This document shows positions 24,501 through 31,435 of a DNA stretch of 38,999 nt, piece after piece. The stretch comes from Frankia sp. AgB1.9 (lineage in GTDB: Bacteria; Actinomycetota; Actinomycetes; Frankiales; Frankiaceae). The translations under genes and the position numbers were made by a program. Every line of letters starts with the position of its first letter. Positions within the stretch are counted from its first letter, which is position 1. Below the pieces are notes generated by a model. It was given only the letters and a program-made list of their open reading frames with translations. It was not told where the DNA came from and searched no databases. The stretch spans positions 7,524 to 46,522 of the forward strand of contig NZ_JADWYX010000070.1 in the NCBI RefSeq assembly GCF_016786355.1, in the 5' to 3' direction.

Positions 24501-25229
24501 GCCACGACCAGGATCTTCGGCTCGAAGCCGGGCGCGTACGGCGCCGGCCTGCTGCCGCTGGTCGACTCCGGCACCTGGCACGACGACGCCGACCTGGCCG
24601 AGGTCTACGCGGCCTGGGGCGGGTTCGCCTACGGCCGTGGCCTCGCCGGCCGGCCGGCCCGCGACGACATGACGGCCGCCTACCGGCGGATCAGTGTCGC
24701 GGTGAAGAACACCGACAGCCTGGAACACGACATCGCCGACTCCGACGACTACTTCCAGTACCACGGCGGCATGATCGCGACCGTTCGTGCGCTGACCGGG
24801 CGCGGCCCGCGCGCCTACATCGGCGACTCGACCAGGCCCGACGAGGTGCGCACCCGGACGCTCGGCGAGGAGATGGCCCGGGTGGTCCGGGCCCGGGTGG
24901 TCAACCCGCGCTGGATCTCCTCGATGCGCCGCCACGGCTACAAAGGCGCCTTCGAGCTGGCCGCCACCGTCGACTACCTGTTCGGCTACGACGCGACGGC
25001 CGGCGTGGTGGCCGACTGGATGTACGAGGCCGTGACGGAGGCGTACGTCCTCGACGAGGAGAACCAGAAGTTCCTCACCGACTCGAACCCCTGGGCCCTC
25101 CACGGGATCGCGGAACGGCTGCTGGAGGCCGTCGACCGCGGGCTGTGGGCGGCGCCCCGGCCGGAGACCCTGGACGCGCTGCGCGAGGTGTACCTGCGCG
25201 CGGAGGGCGACCTCGAAGGGCGGGCCTAG
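21549..25229 (+). CDS. cobN: Cobaltochelatase large subunit CobN
   Basis: This 1226-residue catalytic subunit inserts cobalt into hydrogenobyrinic acid a,c-diamide, driven by the ATPase/vWA partner encoded at 14593. It matches the CobN/BchH family throughout: an N-terminal LLLSTSDTDLSCAR and VVVLRLLGGRRAWPEGVD, YYRAHELAGNTAFVDALADAVDAAGGRAVPVF, IALVLSAYPTKHARIGNAVGLDTPAS, the highly conserved AVVHVGKHGNLEWLPGKAAALS, LPTGRNFYAVDPRAVPS, and RIFGSKPGAYGAGLLPLVDSGTW near the C-terminus. Full family length. GTG 21549 overlaps the cobQ stop; the TAG stop abuts the cobG start. Confidence 0.97.
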   Translation: MILLLSTSDTDLSCARACGEDYRLGNPARLDVTDLPGLLDGVDVVVLRLLGGRRAWPEGVDALLARGLPVVVLSGELIPDAELMELSSVPAGVSAQAHAYLAHGGPDNLRQLARFLSDALLLTGLGFDPPEPTPAWGLHPRPDTAAPDGRPTVAILYYRAHELAGNTAFVDALADAVDAAGGRAVPVFCASLRTADTELLAELGRADALVTTVLAAGGAALGATPADVGAGGRDGDWDIGALAALDVPILQALAVTSSREQWAASDDGLSPLDTATQVAIPEFDGRIITVPFSFKEIDADGLSRYVPDPERAARVAGLAVRHARLRHVANADKRIALVLSAYPTKHARIGNAVGLDTPASVLALLGALREAGYDVGPETGPGALPGLEAGDGDAFIHGLIAAGGQDEDWLTAEHLAGNPVRVPAAVYRSWFATLPEDLRAAVEQHWGPAPGDLFVDRATDPDGEIVLAAVTAGNVVILIQPPRGFGQNPIAIYHDPDLPPSHHYLAVYHWLRNSVGDAGFGAHAVVHVGKHGNLEWLPGKAAALSASCGPDAALGDLPLVYPFLVNDPGEGTQAKRRAHATIIDHLVPPMARADSYGDIARLERLLDEHAQIAAMDPAKLPAIRAQIWTLIEAAKLDHDLGLADRPHDAEFDEFILHVDGWLCEIKDAQIRDGLHILGAAPTGDARVNLVLSMLRARQLWGGAVALPGLRQALGLGSEEGTTRTDAVEAVARELLTELDDRDWDPAAVAEVVAEVLDVPADTDAIDRAPDDPDAVDRVAVAAVLTFAATEIVPRLARTTDEIGRTLHALAGGFIPAGPSGSPLRGLVNVLPTGRNFYAVDPRAVPSPLAWETGRAMADSLLARHLADTGEYPRSVGLSAWGTSAMRTSGDDVAEILALLGVTPLWDEASRRVRGVEPIPLAELGRPRIDVTVRISGFFRDAFPHVVDLLDDAIRLVADLDEAPDDNYVRAHADADAATHGDRRRATTRIFGSKPGAYGAGLLPLVDSGTWHDDADLAEVYAAWGGFAYGRGLAGRPARDDMTAAYRRISVAVKNTDSLEHDIADSDDYFQYHGGMIATVRALTGRGPRAYIGDSTRPDEVRTRTLGEEMARVVRARVVNPRWISSMRRHGYKGAFELAATVDYLFGYDATAGVVADWMYEAVTEAYVLDEENQKFLTDSNPWALHGIAERLLEAVDRGLWAAPRPETLDALREVYLRAEGDLEGRA

Positions 25230-26492
25230 ATGGCCGCCGCCGCCCGAGACCCGGTGACCGACCGCTGCCCCGGTGCCCTGGTCCTGCACGAGGCGGCCGA
25301 CGGTGGCCTGGCTCGGATCCGGCTGCCCGGCGGCCTCATCGCCGGTGGGACCCTGGTCGCGCTCGCGGAGCTGGCCGAGTCGTTCGGCCCGCGTGGCGCC
25401 GTCGAGCTGACCTCGCGGGGGAACCTGCAGCTGCGCGGGGTGCCGGCCGGCCGGCACTTGGAGCTGGCTGACCGGGTCGCCGAGCTCGGGCTGCTGCCGT
25501 CGGCGACCCACGAACGGGTCCGCAACATCGTCGCGGCCCCCTTCGCCGGCCTGGTCGGGACGGCATCAGGTGGCGGCGCCGCGGATTCGTCGCTCGACGG
25601 CCTGGTGCGGGCTCTCGACCTGGGCCTGTGCGCCGACCCGGACCTCGCCGGGCTGTCCGGCCGGTTCCTGTTCGGCCTCGACGACGCGTCCGGCGCGGTC
25701 GCCGCCCTGGCTCCGGACGCCTGGGCGGCGCCGCTGGCCGCGGACCGCTGGTGGGTCGGTCCCGGCGGGGTCGCGGTCGATGGTCCGGCCGTCGTCGCGG
25801 AGCTGCTCGCCGCCGCCCGGGGCTTCCTGCGGGCCGCGGCCGACGCGACGGTCGGCGCCGCGCCGGCCGGTCACCCGATCTGGCGCGTCCGGGACCTGCC
25901 GGACGGCGGCGTGGCGCTCGCGGCGGCGCTGCGAGCCGGCCGTCCCGCCGTGGCGCGTCCCGAACCGCCGCCTGGCCCGCGACCCGTGGGAGTGTGGCGT
26001 CGCCCGGACGGCGGCCAGGCCGGCGCCGCCCTGGTGCCGCTGGGCCGGCTCAGCCGGGCCGGCGCCGAGATGCTCGCGGCCGCGGGCCAGGACGTCGATC
26101 CGGCACAGACCTCACTGCGGGTCACGCCGTGGCGGTCGGTCGTCGTGCCGCGCCTCGCGGACCCGGCGTCCTTCGTCCCCGCCGCGCGGCGGGCCGGCCT
26201 GGACCCCGAGTCCCAGTCGCTGTGGGCCAGGGTCACCGCCTGCGCCGGGCGGCCCGGCTGCGCGAGCGCGCTCGCGGACGTGCGAGCCGACGCGGCCCAC
26301 GCGGTCGCGGCCGGTCGACTCACTCCCGCCTTCGCCGCCCGGCCGGCGCCACCGGGCGCGCGGGCGCACTGGAGCGGCTGCGCCCGCCGGTGCGGCCGTC
26401 CAGCCGGGTCATATGTGGATATCGTCGCCGGGCCCGACGGCTACCTGGTCCACGCCGCCGGCGCCGAACCGAAGGAGTCCTCACGATGGTGA
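25230..26492 (+). CDS. cobG: Precorrin-3B synthase CobG
   Basis: This 420-residue iron-sulfur monooxygenase uses O2 to hydroxylate precorrin-3A at C20 and form the lactone; it marks the aerobic route. It resembles the nitrite/sulfite-reductase family: GGLARIRLPGGLIAGGTLVALAELAE, GAVELTSRGNLQLRGVP, THERVRNIVAAP, and a second half-repeat (TSLRVTPWRSVVVP). The 4Fe-4S ligands are visible as TACAGRPGC and, ~55 residues later, WSGCARRCGRP (Cys-X5-Cys ... Cys-X3-Cys). ATG 25230 directly follows the cobN stop. The 3' end overlaps cobH by 7 bases. Confidence 0.93.
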   Translation: MAAAARDPVTDRCPGALVLHEAADGGLARIRLPGGLIAGGTLVALAELAESFGPRGAVELTSRGNLQLRGVPAGRHLELADRVAELGLLPSATHERVRNIVAAPFAGLVGTASGGGAADSSLDGLVRALDLGLCADPDLAGLSGRFLFGLDDASGAVAALAPDAWAAPLAADRWWVGPGGVAVDGPAVVAELLAAARGFLRAAADATVGAAPAGHPIWRVRDLPDGGVALAAALRAGRPAVARPEPPPGPRPVGVWRRPDGGQAGAALVPLGRLSRAGAEMLAAAGQDVDPAQTSLRVTPWRSVVVPRLADPASFVPAARRAGLDPESQSLWARVTACAGRPGCASALADVRADAAHAVAAGRLTPAFAARPAPPGARAHWSGCARRCGRPAGSYVDIVAGPDGYLVHAAGAEPKESSRW

Positions 26493-27136
26493 CCGGCAGC
26501 AGCCAGCGCCGCTACGACTACGAGCGCGACGGCGCGGCGATCTACCGGCAGTCGTTCGCGACGATCCGCGCCGAGGCGCCGTTGGCCGACCTCACGCCCG
26601 ACCTGGAGCACGTCGTCGTGCGCATGATCCATGCCTGCGGGATGGTGGACCTGCCCGCGGACGTCGAGGCGAGCCCCGGTGTCGTCGGCATCGCCCGGGC
26701 GGCACTGCGGGCCGGTGCGCCGGTGCTCTGCGACGCGCAGATGGTGGCCAGCGGGATCACCCGCCGCCGGCTGCCCGCCGCCAACGAGATCGTCTGCGCG
26801 CTCGGCGACCCGGGCGTCCCGGAGCTGGCCGCCCGGCTCGGCACGACCAGGTCCGCTGCCGCCCTTGAACTGTGGGCCGACCGGCTCGCCGGCGCCGTGG
26901 TCGCGATCGGGAACGCTCCGACGGCGCTGTTCCACCTGCTGGAGCTGATCGGCGCGGGTGGGCCGCGGCCGGCCGCCGTCCTGGGGCTGCCGGTCGGCTT
27001 CGTGGGCGCGGCCGAGTCCAAGCGGGCCCTCGCGGACAACCCGTTCGGCCTGCCGTTTCTCGTCGTGCACGGCCGGCGGGGCGGCAGCGCGATGACGGTG
27101 GCCGCCGTCAACGCGATCGCTTCCGAGGCGCTGTGA
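26486..27136 (+). CDS. cobH: Precorrin-8X methylmutase CobH
   Basis: This 216-residue enzyme moves the methyl group from C11 to C12, giving hydrogenobyrinic acid. The motifs are complete: YDYERDGAAIYRQSFATIRAEA, VVRMIHACGMVDLPADVE with the catalytic histidine, GAPVLCDAQMVASGITRRRLPAANEIVC, AIGNAPTALFHLLELI and the conserved LGLPVGFVGAAESKRAL. ATG 26486 has GAAGGAG about 8 bases upstream, overrides the open upstream frame and gives the family start. The stop overlaps cobIJ (GTGA). Confidence 0.96.
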   Translation: MVTGSSQRRYDYERDGAAIYRQSFATIRAEAPLADLTPDLEHVVVRMIHACGMVDLPADVEASPGVVGIARAALRAGAPVLCDAQMVASGITRRRLPAANEIVCALGDPGVPELAARLGTTRSAAALELWADRLAGAVVAIGNAPTALFHLLELIGAGGPRPAAVLGLPVGFVGAAESKRALADNPFGLPFLVVHGRRGGSAMTVAAVNAIASEAL

Positions 27137-28686
27137 CCACGCAGCCAGCCCCCGCCGGCACGCTGTACGGCGTCGGGGTGGGCCCGGGCGACCCCGAGCT
27201 CGTGACGGTGAAGGCCGCGCGGCTGATCGGCGCGGCCCCGGTCGTGGCGTACCACGCGGCGCGGCCGGGGCGATCGCTCGCTCGGGCGAGTGCGGCGCCG
27301 TACCTGCGGCCCGGCGTCGTCGAAGAGGAGCTCGTCTACCCGGTGACCCGTGGTGTCACACCGCACCCGGGTGGCTACCAGGGTGCGATCGAGGAGTTCT
27401 ACGAGTGGTCCGCCGCCCGCCTGGCCGACCACCTGGCCGCCGGGCGCGACGTCGTGCTGCTCGCCGAAGGCGACCCGACGTTGTACAGCTCCTTCACCCA
27501 CATGCAGCGCCGGCTGGTCCCGCGGTTCCGGTACGTGATCGTCCCCGGCGTGACGTCGGTGTCCGCGACCGCCGCCGCCGCGGGCGTCGCGCTGGTCACC
27601 GGAGACGAGACGCTCGCCGTGCTCCCGGCGACCACCCGAGCGGACCGGCTACGCACGCTGGCCGCCACCGCGGACGGGCTCGTGCTGATGAAGGTGCGTG
27701 GGGACCTCGGGGGCGTCCGGCAGGCTCTCGCGGACGCGGGCCGGCTGGACGACGCGCTGCTCGTCAGCCGGGCCAGCCGGGAGGGCGAGCGCGTCACGGC
27801 GCTGCGCGACCTGGTGGCCCCGGAACAAGACGTCCCGTACATGTCGAGCGTCCTCGTCCCGGGCGCCTCCGCGGCCAGGCCCACGCCGCCAGGTCCGGCT
27901 GTCGCCGGCTCGGTCACCGTCGTCGGGCTGGGGCCCGCCGGCGCCGAGTGGCTCACCCCCGAGGCGGCCTGCGCCCTCGCGGCGGCCGACGACGTCGTCG
28001 GCTACGAGACCTACCTGCGGCGCGTCCCGCCCCGGCCCGGCCAGCGCCGGCACGGCACGGACAACCGGGTGGAGGCCGAGCGGGCCGCGTTCGCGCTCGA
28101 TCTGGCCCGGCGGGGGTCCAGCGTCGCCGTTGTGTCGTCCGGCGACCCGGGCGTGTTCGCGATGGCGTCGGCGGTGCTGGAGACCCAGGCCGACGGCGGC
28201 TACCAGGACGTGCCGGTGCGCGTACTGCCCGGGGTCACGGCGGCGAACGCGGTCGCGGCCCGGGTCGGCGCGCCGCTCGGCCACGACTACTGCGTCGTGT
28301 CGCTGTCGGACCAGCTCAAGCCGTGGCCCCTGGTGCTGCGCCGGCTGCGCGCCGCCGCCGCGGCCGACCTGGTGCTCGCCCTCTACAACCCGGGCTCGAA
28401 GACGCGCCGGGCGCACGTCGACGAGGTCCGCGACTGCCTGCTGGAGGCGCGAGACCCGGAGACGCCCGTCGTCGTGGGGCGGGCCGTGGGCGCCGACGGC
28501 GAGCGGATCGAGGTCATCCGGCTGGCCGACCTCACCGCCGACCATGTCGACATGCGCACGCTGCTGATCGTCGGCTCGTCCCGGACCCGCTGGGACGCCG
28601 CGACGGGCGCGGTGTTCACGCCGCGCCACCACGACGGGCTGCCCGGCCCGGTCACCGCCGACGCCGCAGCAGGTACACATCCATGA
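27133..28686 (+). CDS. cobIJ: Fused precorrin-2 C20- / precorrin-3B C17-methyltransferase CobIJ
   Basis: This 517-residue fusion joins two SAM methyltransferases. The CobI half (~1-240) has LYGVGVGPGDPELVTVKAARLI, VVLLAEGDPTLYSSFTHMQ, VPGVTSVSATAAAAG and LMKVRGDLGGVRQAL. The CobJ half (~255-500) has SVTVVGLGPAGAEWLTPEAA, VVGYETYLRRVP, VAVVSSGDPGVFAMASAVLE, VLPGVTAANAVAARVGAPLGHDYCVVSLSDQLKPW and LALYNPGSKTR. The fusion is known in other actinobacteria, including mycobacteria. GTG 27133 overlaps the cobH stop. The last 35 bases overlap the 3' end of the convergent cobF. Confidence 0.96.
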   Translation: MTTQPAPAGTLYGVGVGPGDPELVTVKAARLIGAAPVVAYHAARPGRSLARASAAPYLRPGVVEEELVYPVTRGVTPHPGGYQGAIEEFYEWSAARLADHLAAGRDVVLLAEGDPTLYSSFTHMQRRLVPRFRYVIVPGVTSVSATAAAAGVALVTGDETLAVLPATTRADRLRTLAATADGLVLMKVRGDLGGVRQALADAGRLDDALLVSRASREGERVTALRDLVAPEQDVPYMSSVLVPGASAARPTPPGPAVAGSVTVVGLGPAGAEWLTPEAACALAAADDVVGYETYLRRVPPRPGQRRHGTDNRVEAERAAFALDLARRGSSVAVVSSGDPGVFAMASAVLETQADGGYQDVPVRVLPGVTAANAVAARVGAPLGHDYCVVSLSDQLKPWPLVLRRLRAAAAADLVLALYNPGSKTRRAHVDEVRDCLLEARDPETPVVVGRAVGADGERIEVIRLADLTADHVDMRTLLIVGSSRTRWDAATGAVFTPRHHDGLPGPVTADAAAGTHP

Positions 28687-29476
28687 TCCAGCCCTTGCGG
28701 GCGCGGGCCGCCTGCTTCACCGTCGCGATCTCGGCGCCGACCTCGGCGAGCGGGCCGGCGATCGTGATCTCGTCGGCGCCGCCCAGGTAGGCACCCCAGT
28801 AGATGTCCCACTGGCTCGCGTCGAGGTCGCGCCAGGCCGTGGCGCCGTCGAGCATGACGACGACCGAGTCCTGGCCGTCCGCCTCGGCGGCCAGGCGCCG
28901 CCCGGTGGTGACGTGCACCGCCCCGCCGACCGTGTTGAGCGGGACCCGGTGCCGGGCGGTCAGCACCTGCACGCTGGAGATCCCGGGAATGACGGTCACC
29001 ACGACGTCGACGAGGCCGCGCTCCCGGATGTCATCGAGGATGCGCAGCGAGCTGTCGTACAGCGCCGGGTCACCCCAGACCAGGAACGCGCCCCGGTCTG
29101 CCTCGGCGAGCTCGGCCAGCAGAGCCTGGGCCCAGACCTCGGCGCGGGCGGTGTGCCAGCGGCGCACCTCGGCCTGGTAGTCGTCGGGTGCCCGGTCCCG
29201 GTCCGGCTCGCTGACCTCGACGACCCGCAGGCCCGGCCGCGCGTGCTGGGCGCAGATCTCGGCCCGTAGCGCGTTGAGGTCGGCTTTCGCGGGTCCTTTG
29301 TCGATCGTGAACAGCACGTCGACGTCGGCCAAGGCGGCGCTGGCCTCGTGGGTGAGCGAGGCCGGATCGCCGACGCCCATGCCGATCAGCAGCACGGACC
29401 GGCGCGGCGGCGTGGCCGGATCTGCCGTGGTCGAGCCGTCGTGGTGGAGGCCGTCTTCGGGCGCTGCGGGGGACAC
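28652..29476 (-). CDS. cobF: Precorrin-6A synthase (deacetylating) CobF
   Basis: This 274-residue SAM methyltransferase methylates C1 of precorrin-5 with loss of the C20 acetyl unit, another step specific to the aerobic pathway. Motifs: VLLIGMGVGDPASLTHEASAALADVDVLFTIDKG, the CobF-specific DYQAEVRRWHTARAEVWAQAL, FLVWGDPALYDSSLRILDDI, VIPGISSVQVLTARHRVPLNTVGGAVHVTTGRRL and KQAARARKGWIMDVYLLRRRR. GTG 29476 is the first in-frame start; it adds ~25 poorly conserved residues before the core. It is monocistronic, faces cobIJ and overlaps it by 35 bases, so it is outside the riboswitch-controlled transcript. Confidence 0.95.
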   Translation of the reverse strand: MSPAAPEDGLHHDGSTTADPATPPRRSVLLIGMGVGDPASLTHEASAALADVDVLFTIDKGPAKADLNALRAEICAQHARPGLRVVEVSEPDRDRAPDDYQAEVRRWHTARAEVWAQALLAELAEADRGAFLVWGDPALYDSSLRILDDIRERGLVDVVVTVIPGISSVQVLTARHRVPLNTVGGAVHVTTGRRLAAEADGQDSVVVMLDGATAWRDLDASQWDIYWGAYLGGADEITIAGPLAEVGAEIATVKQAARARKGWIMDVYLLRRRR

Positions 29477-29561
29477 GGGACCGACGGTAGCGGTGCCCCG
29501 CAGCGTGGCGGCCCGCCCAGTGGCAAGCCTGGCAACGAAGCCCCGCCCACCCTAGCGTTCA

Positions 29562-29637
29562 TGATCGCCGTTTCGGCCCCTCGAATGGTTGTTGCCAGGG
29601 CCGATTCACGACCACTTGAGGGCGAGAACGGCGATCA
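29562..29637. repeat. Imperfect palindrome, copy A (TGATCGCCGTT ... AACGGCGATCA)
   Basis: The 11-bp ends are perfect inverted repeats. The arms keep similarity inwards (CCCTC, TGGT). It is closely related in ends, length and internal spacing to the element at 30275-30348, and the two flank the GNAT gene. Confidence 0.75.
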
Positions 29638-29656
29638 CCGCCGGGCCGGAAATGGG

Positions 29657-29685
29657 TTGCCGGCGTGGGTGGGGGTGCCTACTGT
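29657..29685 (+). promoter_or_regulatory. Promoter of the GNAT gene
   Basis: TTGCCG (29657-29662) and TACTGT (29680-29685) are separated by 17 bases. GTG 29693 begins 7 bases after the -10, so the mRNA would be leaderless, which supports that start codon. Confidence 0.5.
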
Positions 29686-29692
29686 CTGGCGC

Positions 29693-30277
29693 GTGAGTCT
29701 TCGTCATGAATCGGCCCATGACCGGGAATCCGTGCGAGACGTTGTCACGCGGGCGTTCGGCGGTGAGCACGGCGAGGTCGTGGCGGATCTCGTGGATGAC
29801 CTTCGCGCCACCATCTCTCCCGGCAATGGCCTCTCGCTCGTTGCCGAGGATGACGGCGAGATCGTCGGCCACGCGATGTTCACCCGCAGCATTCTCGACG
29901 CGCCGCGGCGGCTGGTCGAGGTTCAGGTCCTCAGCCCGTTGGCGGTCCTGCCCGAGTACCAGAAGCGCGGGCTCGGCTCGGCCCTTGTTCGCCATGGCCT
30001 GGAAATCCTCGCCGAGTCCTCGGCGCCACTCGTCTTCCTCGAAGGCGACCCGAACTACTACCACCGCTTCGGTTTCGTGCCCGGCGGGAGCCTGAACTTC
30101 AGAAAGCCGTCGCTGCGCATTCCGGACGCGGGCTTCCAGGTCGTCACCCTTCCGGCCTACCAGCCGTGGATGACAGGGACGCTCGTCTACTCGGAACCTT
30201 TCTGGCGCCACGACGCGGTAGGCCTCCGCCAGACCGAGGCCAAGAAAGTCGGCCCGCCCGTTCCGGGGTCCGTGTGA
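29693..30277 (+). CDS. GNAT-family N-acetyltransferase (YhbS-like)
   Basis: This 194-residue protein has the GNAT fold: VSLRHESAHDRESVRDVVTRAF at the N-terminus, EDDGEIVGHAMFTR, a strand before motif A (VQVLSPLAVLPEYQKRGLGSALVRHGLEIL, with the acetyl-CoA loop QKRGLG), then PLVFLEGDPNYYHRFGFVPGG. This pattern is typical of the YhbS subgroup; the acceptor substrate is unknown. The frame is open upstream into the cobF region, but GTG 29693 fits the family N-terminus and a promoter placed for a leaderless start. The gene is framed by two related palindromes, and the second begins exactly at its TGA stop. It is not part of the cobalamin locus. Confidence 0.88.
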   Translation: MSLRHESAHDRESVRDVVTRAFGGEHGEVVADLVDDLRATISPGNGLSLVAEDDGEIVGHAMFTRSILDAPRRLVEVQVLSPLAVLPEYQKRGLGSALVRHGLEILAESSAPLVFLEGDPNYYHRFGFVPGGSLNFRKPSLRIPDAGFQVVTLPAYQPWMTGTLVYSEPFWRHDAVGLRQTEAKKVGPPVPGSV

Positions 30278-30348
30278 TCGCTGTTTCGGCCCTCTGATGG
30301 TCGTAACCCGGCCTGTTTCGTAGCCACCCGAGGGCGAAACGGCGATCA
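30275..30348. repeat. Imperfect palindrome, copy B (TGATCGCTGTTTCG ... CGAAACGGCGATCA)
   Basis: The outer 14 positions pair with one T-G wobble, followed by CCCTC/GAGGG after one bulge. The left end TGA is the stop codon of the GNAT gene, so the element doubles as a candidate terminator. It is related to the copy at 29562-29637. Confidence 0.75.
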
Positions 30349-30471
30349 ACGCGACGGTTAGATCTCGGCAGTCGCGGCGCCAACTCGCGATCATGGTCGC
30401 TGGTGTGATGCGGGCCAACCCTGTCGGGGTGGCGCTAGGTCGGCCGGACAGGTGCGGCCAGACTGCCTCAT

Positions 30472-31428
30472 ATGCGACGGCGAACCGGGCCTGGTGTCTC
30501 TTCCGCGGCCGTCTGTACCGCGGTCTGCGCGGCAATGTTGCTGGCCGTGCTGGCGGGCTGTGGGAGGGTCGGCCACCGCGGGGAGGTGACCATGCGCCTG
30601 GTTGTGGGTGGCAGAACCCGGACGTTCACGCTGCATCGCCCGGCCGGGGCATCCGCCGGGCGGCTGCTGCCGGTCGTGCTCGCCTTTCATGGCGGTTTCG
30701 GCAACGGGTCCGGGATGGCGGGGCTGACGCACCTTGACGCAGTCGCGGACCAGAACGGGTTCCTGGCTGTCTACCCCGACGGCTATCAGCGCAGCTGGAA
30801 CGACGGGCGGGGCAGCACACCGGCCGACCGGGCCGGTATCGACGACGTCGCCTTCGTCGCCGCGCTCATCGACGAGCTCGTCCGCGACGAGCATGCCGAC
30901 CCGCGGCGGGTGTACGCGACGGGCATCTCCAACGGCGGCATCTTCACCGAACGACTCGGCTGCGAGCTGGCGGACTGGCTCGCGGCGATCGCGCCCGTCG
31001 CCGGGCCGATGCCGGACAATCTCGTCGCCGGCTGTCATCCGGCTCGCCCGATCGGCGTGCTGGAGATCCACGGCACCGCCGACCCGATCGTCCCCTACTC
31101 GGGCGGACACGTGAACGGTCGCGGCGGTGGCGGGCAGGTGGCCTCCGTCGCCGCGACCGGCGAGCTGTGGCGGCGGCTCGACGGCTGCGCCGCCCGACCT
31201 GACGTTCGCCCGGTGGCTGACCGGGTGTCAGACGGGACTCACCTCTCCGTGGCCACGGCCGTCGACTGTCCGGACGGCGCCGGCGTCGTCGTGGACGCCC
31301 TGACCGGCGCCGGCCACACCTGGCCGAGCGGCCGCCAGTATCTGCCCAAAGCGCTCATCGGCAGGACCAGCCGTCAGCTCGACGCCAGCCAGGCCGTCTG
31401 GGCCTTCTTCGCCGGCTACCACCGTTAG
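30472..31428 (+). CDS. Secreted LpqC / PHB-depolymerase-like esterase lipoprotein
   Basis: This 318-residue alpha/beta hydrolase is exported. A twin-Arg-like basic start (MRRRTG), a hydrophobic stretch and the lipobox LAGC (Cys30) predict a lipid anchor. The hydrolase has the oxyanion motif AFHGGFGNGSGM (~72-83), VYPDGYQRSWNDGRG, the nucleophile loop ATGISNGG with Ser153, acid HGTADPIVPYSGG (~Asp204) and histidine GAGHTWPSG (~His282). The set matches the LpqC/PHB-depolymerase/feruloyl-esterase group. The substrate could be a polyester or a phenolic ester; no PHB genes are nearby. The start ATG 30472 exposes the signal peptide. No strong ribosome site is seen. It converges on the next gene with only 7 bases between. 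Confidence 0.88.
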   Translation: MRRRTGPGVSSAAVCTAVCAAMLLAVLAGCGRVGHRGEVTMRLVVGGRTRTFTLHRPAGASAGRLLPVVLAFHGGFGNGSGMAGLTHLDAVADQNGFLAVYPDGYQRSWNDGRGSTPADRAGIDDVAFVAALIDELVRDEHADPRRVYATGISNGGIFTERLGCELADWLAAIAPVAGPMPDNLVAGCHPARPIGVLEIHGTADPIVPYSGGHVNGRGGGGQVASVAATGELWRRLDGCAARPDVRPVADRVSDGTHLSVATAVDCPDGAGVVVDALTGAGHTWPSGRQYLPKALIGRTSRQLDASQAVWAFFAGYHR

Positions 31429-31435
31429 GTGTCGG

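Noticed and set aside
21114..25511. 1465-residue open frame on the minus strand
   Set aside because: It is antisense to cobN and the end of cobQ, with Val/Gly/Arg/Gln-rich translation and no domain; a GC-rich shadow.
29500..29560. TTGCCACTGGG on the minus strand before cobF, resembling a B12-box core
   Set aside because: The flanking conserved blocks of the cobalamin aptamer are absent or in the wrong order, so it is a chance match.
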